DNA from: JAAYBT01 sp964404395
GTDB taxonomy: Bacteria > Bacillota > Clostridia > Acetivibrionales > DTU013
Assembly: GCA_964404395.1 (NCBI GenBank)
Contig: CAYOKA010000039.1
Coordinates: forward strand, 1 to 18,811
Reading direction: 5' to 3'
DNA length: 18,811 nt
The notes beneath the pieces are model-generated. The model made no database searches, was not told where the DNA came from, and saw only the letters and a program-made list of their open reading frames with translations. The position numbers were made by a program, and so were the translations under genes. Position 1 is the first letter of the stretch. The number at the start of each line of letters is the position of its first letter. Positions 14,265 through 18,811 of this stretch are shown here, one piece after another.

Positions 14265-15683
14265 ATGTCCCAATATATTCCTAATACAAGGGAAGATATG
14301 GAGCAAATGCTTTCTCAAATCGGCTTATCAAGTATTGACCAGCTGTTTACGGACATTCCTGAGGGGATGAGGTTAAATAGAGCGCTGGACTTGCCTGAAG
14401 GCTTGTCTGAGCCGGAGTTATCGGATTTAATGAAAAGGCTTGCAAAGAAAAACGCCAATACAGGAGATTACGCATGTTTTCTGGGAGCGGGGGCATACGA
14501 TCACTTTATTCCGGCCATAGTGAAGCAGGTCTTATCAAAACCGGAATTTTACACTTCATATACACCCTATCAGCCTGAAATCAGCCAGGGAATGCTGCAG
14601 GCCATTTTCGAGTATCAGACGATGATTTGCCAATTGACCGGTATGGATGTGTCCAATGCGTCCATGTATGACGGAGCGACCGCTGTAACAGAGGCTGCAC
14701 TGATGGCTGTGCATTCCACGGGCAAAAGCAGAATCCTTGTATCCCGGGGAGTACATCCGGAGTACCGGGAGGTACTGAAAACTTACGGGAGATTTAATCA
14801 GCTTGAAATAGAAGAAATACCCTTATACGACGCAAAAACAGACACAGGTAAGCTTGGTACAGTGGCGGAAGACGGCCGAAATGAGGGGATAGGCGGAGCG
14901 GACGCCAGCGAAGGGAAGGCCACTGCGAGGAAGTCCGATATTGCGGCGGTAATTGTGCAAAGCCCTAATTTTCTGGGAGCTGTAGAGGATTTGAAATGGT
15001 TTGGGGAGTTTGCTGCCAGCAAAGGGGCGATTTCCATAGCATGTGTAGACCCCATATCTCTTGCACTACTGCAGCCTCCCGGAGCATGTGGGATTGACAT
15101 TGCCGCAGGTGAAGGCCAGGGGCTGGGAAACTCTCTGAACCTTGGTGGCCCCTATCTTGGTTTTCTGGCAGCAAAGAAGCAATTCGTCAGAAAAATGCCC
15201 GGCAGGATTGTCGGTCAGACCACTGATAAAAATGGCGTGAGAAGCTTTGTCCTGACACTACAGGCAAGGGAGCAGCACATCCGAAGGGAGAGGGCGGTTT
15301 CTAACATTTGCTCTAACCAGGCTTTGAACGCCTTGGCTGCAGCGGCTTATATGTCGGTAATGGGCAAGGAGGGCATAAAAGAAGTAGCCAATCTTTGTCT
15401 GCAAAAAGCTCACTATGCTGCTGAAAGGCTATTTGCCACCGGCAAATTTAAGAAGATTACAAAGGCAGAAGCGCCCTTTATAAAGGAATTCGCCGTAAAG
15501 GCGCTGGATGAACCTGTTCGGAAAATAAACGAAAGGCTTTTCAAGCATGGTATTATAGGCGGACTGGATTTGGAGCGGTATTATCCGGAGATGAAGAGCT
15601 GCTGGCTAATGGCCGTGACTGAGAAGCGCACGAGGCAGGAGATAGATGACATGGTGAGAATTGCTGCGGGAGGTGAAATCTGA
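14265..15683 (+). CDS. gcvPA: Glycine dehydrogenase (decarboxylating) subunit 1
   Basis: The alpha subunit of the two-chain P protein, which decarboxylates glycine together with GcvPB. The 472-residue protein has family blocks GAGAYDHFIPAIV, TPYQPEISQGMLQAIFEYQTM, MYDGATAVTEAALMA, VQSPNFLGAVED and QAREQHIRRERAVSNICSNQAL. The ATG at 14265 has AAAGGAGG correctly placed in gcvH; a longer frame from 14151 is in another frame over gcvH and is rejected. Residues about 192-222 (DTGKLGTV to ATARKSD) are a hydrophilic stretch longer than expected for the family, containing Gly/Ala/Glu-rich low-complexity sequence. The stop is one base before gcvPB. Confidence 0.95.
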   Translation: MSQYIPNTREDMEQMLSQIGLSSIDQLFTDIPEGMRLNRALDLPEGLSEPELSDLMKRLAKKNANTGDYACFLGAGAYDHFIPAIVKQVLSKPEFYTSYTPYQPEISQGMLQAIFEYQTMICQLTGMDVSNASMYDGATAVTEAALMAVHSTGKSRILVSRGVHPEYREVLKTYGRFNQLEIEEIPLYDAKTDTGKLGTVAEDGRNEGIGGADASEGKATARKSDIAAVIVQSPNFLGAVEDLKWFGEFAASKGAISIACVDPISLALLQPPGACGIDIAAGEGQGLGNSLNLGGPYLGFLAAKKQFVRKMPGRIVGQTTDKNGVRSFVLTLQAREQHIRRERAVSNICSNQALNALAAAAYMSVMGKEGIKEVANLCLQKAHYAAERLFATGKFKKITKAEAPFIKEFAVKALDEPVRKINERLFKHGIIGGLDLERYYPEMKSCWLMAVTEKRTRQEIDDMVRIAAGGEI

Positions 15684-15684
15684 G

Positions 15685-17235
15685 ATGGCGGATAAGGGAC
15701 AGTCAAAGTTTGTGGATGAGGCGCAAGCGAAGCCGGTAAATGCGGAACAAGCAAAGCCGATAGGTAATGGACAGACGAAGCTGGCCAATGGCAGACAGAC
15801 GAAGCTCATATTTGAAATGAGCAGGAATAGGAGAAAAGCATACAGCCTGCCGAAGTGTGACGTGCCGATGAAGGACGGCCTGATTCCCGAAGCATTTATG
15901 AGAAAGGCGGATGCGGAGCTGCCTCAGGTCAGCGAGGTAGACGTGGCGCGCCATTTCACGCGGCTTGCCAAACGCAATCACGGTGTGGATTCCAGCTTTT
16001 ATCCGCTGGGATCCTGCACGATGAAATACAATCCCAAAATAAATGAAGAAATAGCCGCTCTCGAGGGATTTACAGGAGTACACCCTTATCAGTGCGAGGA
16101 ATCTGCTCAGGGCAGCTTACAGCTTTTATATGAGATGGACAGGATGCTATCCGAGATAACGGGGATGGAGCGTGTAACACTCCAGCCCGCAGCGGGCGCT
16201 CATGGTGAGCTGACCGGCCTGATGATAATCGGTACATACCACCAAAGCCGTGGCGATCATGCGCGGACAAAGATAATCGTCCCGGATTCGGCACACGGAA
16301 CAAATCCTGCCTCCGCAGCCTTGGCAGGCTTCGAGGTTGTTGAGGTGAAATCCGATGCAAGGGGCGGAGTGGACATTGAAGATTTGAGGCTAGCGGTCGG
16401 AGAGGATACGGCAGGATTGATGCTGACAAACCCCAATACATTGGGCTTGTTTGATGAGAATATTGAGGAGATTGCCAGAATTGTCCACGATGCAGGGGGG
16501 CTGCTTTATTATGATGGCGCCAATGCAAACGCCATAATGGGTATTTGCCGACCGGGCGATATGGGCTTTGACGTGGTGCATCTGAATCTGCACAAGACCT
16601 TCAGCACTCCCCATGGCGGCGGCGGACCCGGCTCCGGCCCTGTTGGGGTAAAGAAGGATCTGGTTCCCTTTTTACCGCTACCGGTGGTGGAATGTGAGAA
16701 TGGCCGATATTGGCTGGATTATGAACGGCCTGAGTCGATCGGGCGTGTGAAATCCTTTTATGGCAACTTCGGTGTAGTGCTTAAAGCGTATGCCTATATT
16801 AGAACTATGGGCTCCGACGGACTTAAGAGTGCTTCGGAGATGGCGGTGCTCAATGCCAATTATTTGATGGAGCGGTTAAGGGATTCATTTGACGTGCCCT
16901 TTAAGCGTATCTGCATGCATGAATTCGTACTGTCGAATAAGAAGCAGGAGAAGCATGGCGTGCGCACGCTGGATATTGCCAAAAGACTGTTGGATTTCGG
17001 TTATCACCCGCCAACTGTTTATTTTCCCTTGATTGTGCATGAGGCGATGATGATAGAGCCTACTGAAACAGAGAGCAGGGAAACACTGGACAGCTTTGCG
17101 GATGCGCTTATCAGCATTGCCCATGAGGCGGAGCATGATCCCGACAAGGTTAAGGGGGCGCCTTATACAACTGTAGTTTCAAGACCGGACGAGGTGAAGG
17201 CAGCCAGAAATCCTGTGTTGAAATGGGGTGACTGA
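15685..17235 (+). CDS. gcvPB: Glycine dehydrogenase (decarboxylating) subunit 2, with N-terminal octapeptide repeats
   Basis: The PLP-carrying beta subunit of the P protein, 516 residues. The cofactor lysine is Lys304 in HLNLHKTFSTPH, followed by the glycine loop GGGGPGSGP. Other blocks are YPLGSCTMKYNPK, PAAGAHGELTG and SAHGTNPASA. The start is ATG 15685, with GGGAGGTGA upstream; the TTG-started frame at 15661 overlaps gcvPA and is rejected. The usual family N-terminus begins near KLIFE, here residues 40-44. In front of it sit about 40 extra residues made of five eight-residue repeats. The core is full length. Confidence 0.96.
   Translation: MADKGQSKFVDEAQAKPVNAEQAKPIGNGQTKLANGRQTKLIFEMSRNRRKAYSLPKCDVPMKDGLIPEAFMRKADAELPQVSEVDVARHFTRLAKRNHGVDSSFYPLGSCTMKYNPKINEEIAALEGFTGVHPYQCEESAQGSLQLLYEMDRMLSEITGMERVTLQPAAGAHGELTGLMIIGTYHQSRGDHARTKIIVPDSAHGTNPASAALAGFEVVEVKSDARGGVDIEDLRLAVGEDTAGLMLTNPNTLGLFDENIEEIARIVHDAGGLLYYDGANANAIMGICRPGDMGFDVVHLNLHKTFSTPHGGGGPGSGPVGVKKDLVPFLPLPVVECENGRYWLDYERPESIGRVKSFYGNFGVVLKAYAYIRTMGSDGLKSASEMAVLNANYLMERLRDSFDVPFKRICMHEFVLSNKKQEKHGVRTLDIAKRLLDFGYHPPTVYFPLIVHEAMMIEPTETESRETLDSFADALISIAHEAEHDPDKVKGAPYTTVVSRPDEVKAARNPVLKWGD
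15691..15810 (+). repeat. Five tandem 24-bp units at the 5' end of gcvPB
   Basis: Five in-frame 24-bp units encode DKGQSKFV, DEAQAKPV, NAEQAKPI, GNGQTKLA and NGRQTKLI. All share a central Gln-x-Lys. The last unit merges into the native KLIFE start of the family domain, suggesting the array grew from that sequence. Copies are diverged at DNA level, so the array is not very recent. Confidence 0.85.
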
Positions 17236-17239
17236 TAGG

Positions 17240-17686
17240 ATGAATGAGGATGTATACATGGAAATTGGAAAAGGGCTTCAGATCCGGCGAGAGGACTTAA
17301 AGATGTATTCGCCGCTGGTACTGGCTTATGTGGGCGATGCGGTTTTTGAGCTGTATATTAGAACGCTGCTGGTAGGCAAGGGTAATGCGCCGGTTCACAA
17401 GCTCCATCAACAGTCCATATCCTTTGTGAAAGCAAAATCCCAATCGGATACCATTCACAGGATGCTTGAGGGCTTGTCGGCAGAGGAGCAGGATGTTGTA
17501 AGAAGGGGAAGGAATGCAAAATCCGGTACCATTCCCAAGAATGCAGATGTAACGGACTACAAATATGCGACAGGCTTTGAGACCTTGTTGGGATATCTCT
17601 ATTTGAAGGAGGACTATCCCCGCCTGCTTGAGCTGTTGAAAATCTCTGTGGAGAGCAGTCAGGATGACAAGGAAGCAGGAAGATAA
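17240..17686 (+). CDS. mrnC: Mini-ribonuclease III
   Basis: A double-strand-specific RNase of the RNase III fold without a dsRNA-binding domain; in Bacillus it matures the ends of 23S rRNA. The 148-residue protein has the acidic motif LAYVGDAVFELYIR and the C-terminal FETLLGYLYLKED with the second metal-binding Glu. Basic residues in VVRRGRNAKSG are also family-typical. The start is uncertain: ATG 17240 (near GGGGTGA) or ATG 17258 (eight bases after GAGG); the GTG at 17228 overlaps gcvPB and is less likely. It follows gcvPB by four bases and precedes rlmB, its usual partner. Confidence 0.94.
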   Translation: MNEDVYMEIGKGLQIRREDLKMYSPLVLAYVGDAVFELYIRTLLVGKGNAPVHKLHQQSISFVKAKSQSDTIHRMLEGLSAEEQDVVRRGRNAKSGTIPKNADVTDYKYATGFETLLGYLYLKEDYPRLLELLKISVESSQDDKEAGR

Positions 17687-17717
17687 GTAAAATGAAAGAT
17701 AAAGAAGAAGGTGTAAA

Positions 17718-18695
17718 ATGACGGATAAAAAAGGACGATCCGGCAAGGGCAACAGAAAAGAGCAGCGGACCGGGAACCTGAAAGAGGGCCGGGATGAAAA
17801 GCGGAACGAGTATATGAAAGAGAACCGGAGCGAAAGCCGAAGCGTGAAGCGGAACGCGAATCGAGAAGAAGGCAGGAATGAAAGCCGGAAAGAGCCAGGC
17901 AGAAAACGGAACGATAAATTTATGAAGCCGAACATGGAGGGTGCTAATGACGGGCAAGACCTCCTGGAAGGCAGAAACTCGGTGCTCGAGGCGCTGAAGT
18001 CAGGCAGAAGTATCAATAGGATATTTGTTGCAAAGGGCGATCGTGAAGGTTCAATAAACCAGATTATTGCGATGGCGAGAGAGCGCCATACTATTATCCA
18101 GGAGGTCGATAGGGCGAAGCTGGATTCAATGTCACAAACATTTGCCCATCAGGGAGTGATTGCTATGGTAGCGGCCAAGGATTATGTCGATCCGGACGAT
18201 ATTCTGAAGGCTGCACAAGAGAGCGGTCGACCACCTTTCATTATTATTCTGGATGAAATTACGGATGCATATAATTTGGGGTCTGTTCTAAGAACGGCAA
18301 ATGCCGCAGGGGTTCATGGAGTAATTATTCCGAAGAGAAGGGCAATTGGGCTTACCTCAGCTGTTTCAAAGGCCTCGGCCGGCGCGGTTGAATATGTTCC
18401 TGTGGCAAGGGTTACGAATATTGTTCAGACGATTGAGTATCTGAAAAAGCAAAACATATGGGTAGTCGGGACAGATGCATCAGGAGAGAAAGCCTACTTT
18501 GACGGTGACCTTTCAGGCTCCATTGCGCTGGTAATCGGCAGTGAAGGCGAAGGGATGGGCAGACTGATACGGGAGAGCTGTGACTTTGTCGTTAACATTC
18601 CAATGATGGGCCAAATAACCTCCTTGAATGCGGCTGTAGCCGGTGCGGTTGTTACCTTTGAAATAGTAAGGCAGAGGAGTAGGAAGCAGCTGTGA
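17718..18695 (+). CDS. rlmB: 23S rRNA 2'-O-methyltransferase RlmB (SpoU/TrmH family) with charged N-terminal tail
   Basis: A SAM-dependent SPOUT enzyme; the family 2'-O-methylates 23S rRNA (G2251 in E. coli). Residues about 82-150 are the substrate-binding domain (LLEGRNSVLEAL, HQGVIAMVA). The trefoil-knot catalytic domain follows, with motif 1 DAYNLGSVLRTANAAG, motif 2 ALVIGSEGEGM and motif 3 IPMMGQITSLNAAVAGAV. Ahead of the core is a tail of about 80 residues rich in Lys, Arg, Glu, Asn and Ser. An AAGAAGGTGT site supports ATG 17718. An internal ATG at 17933 would remove the tail but lacks a ribosome binding site. The tail may bind RNA, which is inference. Confidence 0.93.
   Translation: MTDKKGRSGKGNRKEQRTGNLKEGRDEKRNEYMKENRSESRSVKRNANREEGRNESRKEPGRKRNDKFMKPNMEGANDGQDLLEGRNSVLEALKSGRSINRIFVAKGDREGSINQIIAMARERHTIIQEVDRAKLDSMSQTFAHQGVIAMVAAKDYVDPDDILKAAQESGRPPFIIILDEITDAYNLGSVLRTANAAGVHGVIIPKRRAIGLTSAVSKASAGAVEYVPVARVTNIVQTIEYLKKQNIWVVGTDASGEKAYFDGDLSGSIALVIGSEGEGMGRLIRESCDFVVNIPMMGQITSLNAAVAGAVVTFEIVRQRSRKQL
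17745..17925 (+). repeat. Imperfect charged repeats in the rlmB 5' region
   Basis: The coding strand repeats short purine-rich blocks such as AAGCGGAAC, GAAAGCCG and GGCAGGAA. They encode degenerate KRN, ESR and NRE units. Periodicity is imperfect and no fixed unit length was seen. Confidence 0.5.
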
Positions 18696-18791
18696 GCTAT
18701 ATCTGTAGCCCCCGAGTTGATTTATGGGCTTGGCAGCGTGTACAAAATTGCGTGAAGCATGTACTAGAACTGTGATGCGACAAGTACCAAC

Positions 18792-18797
18792 TTGACA
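18792..18797 (+). promoter_or_regulatory. Possible -35 box at the window edge
   Basis: A perfect TTGACA lies 97 bp after rlmB. The expected -10 region would fall just past the right edge, so this cannot be confirmed. The preceding gap (18696-18791) shows no obvious terminator or gene. Confidence 0.25.
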
Positions 18798-18811
18798 TAA
18801 AAGAATGTGAA

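Noticed and set aside
17297..18016. Minus-strand frame of 239 residues rich in Phe, Ser and Arg
   Set aside because: It lies antisense to mrnC and the repetitive rlmB tail. Its composition simply mirrors the purine-rich coding strand.

Overview
The window looks like the chromosome of a spore-forming anaerobic Clostridia species (Firmicutes). The evidence is strong AGGAGG-type ribosome binding sites, frequent TTG and GTG starts, a Cys-type T-box riboswitch in front of cysE-cysS, a two-subunit glycine decarboxylase (gcvPA/gcvPB), and a cluster of CotS-like spore coat genes. No transposase, integrase, CRISPR array, rRNA or complete tRNA was seen.

Layout. (1) 1-639 is the 5' part of a minus-strand gene that runs off the left edge. 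It diverges from a plus-strand gene for an unrecognised 302-residue cysteine-bearing protein (821-1729). That gene shares a perfect hairpin terminator with a convergent small membrane protein of the phage-holin-like family (1828-2190). (2) 2312-4850 is a sigma-A-like promoter, a complete T-box leader whose specifier (UGC) and discriminator-contacting base both fit tRNA-Cys, then cysE and cysS overlapping by 14 bp. (3) 4851-5330 is mostly non-coding, with one doubtful small ORF and an inverted repeat. (4) 5331-10952 is a tightly packed minus-strand operon of four genes: two CotS-family kinase-like coat proteins, a natural fusion of a GT4 glycosyltransferase with UDP-glucose 6-dehydrogenase, and a UDP-glucuronate 4-epimerase-like enzyme. 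Together these could make UDP-glucuronate and UDP-galacturonate and transfer a sugar to a spore-surface glycan. The gene content resembles the B. subtilis cotS/cotSA and ytcABC region. A small amphi-Trp-like gene (11060-11293) lies just upstream on the same strand. (5) 11399-17235 is a plus-strand lipoate/glycine-cleavage operon with a near-consensus promoter: lplA, gcvT, gcvH, gcvPA, gcvPB. LplA would lipoylate GcvH. (6) 17240-18695 holds mrnC (Mini-III RNase for 23S rRNA maturation) and rlmB (23S rRNA 2'-O-methyltransferase).

Two themes stand out. First, cysE-cysS and mrnC-rlmB, which are adjacent in many Firmicutes, are here separated by about 12.4 kb holding the coat and glycine-cleavage operons. 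Second, several conserved proteins carry in-frame, low-complexity or tandem-repeat additions: nine copies of a 9-bp unit in a CotS-like gene, five copies of a 24-bp unit at the 5' end of gcvPB, a long charged tail on RlmB, and hydrophilic inserts in GcvPA and LplA. I did not find an obviously new defence or mobile system. The most distinctive items are the glycosyltransferase/UDP-glucose dehydrogenase fusion and the in-frame repeat expansions.
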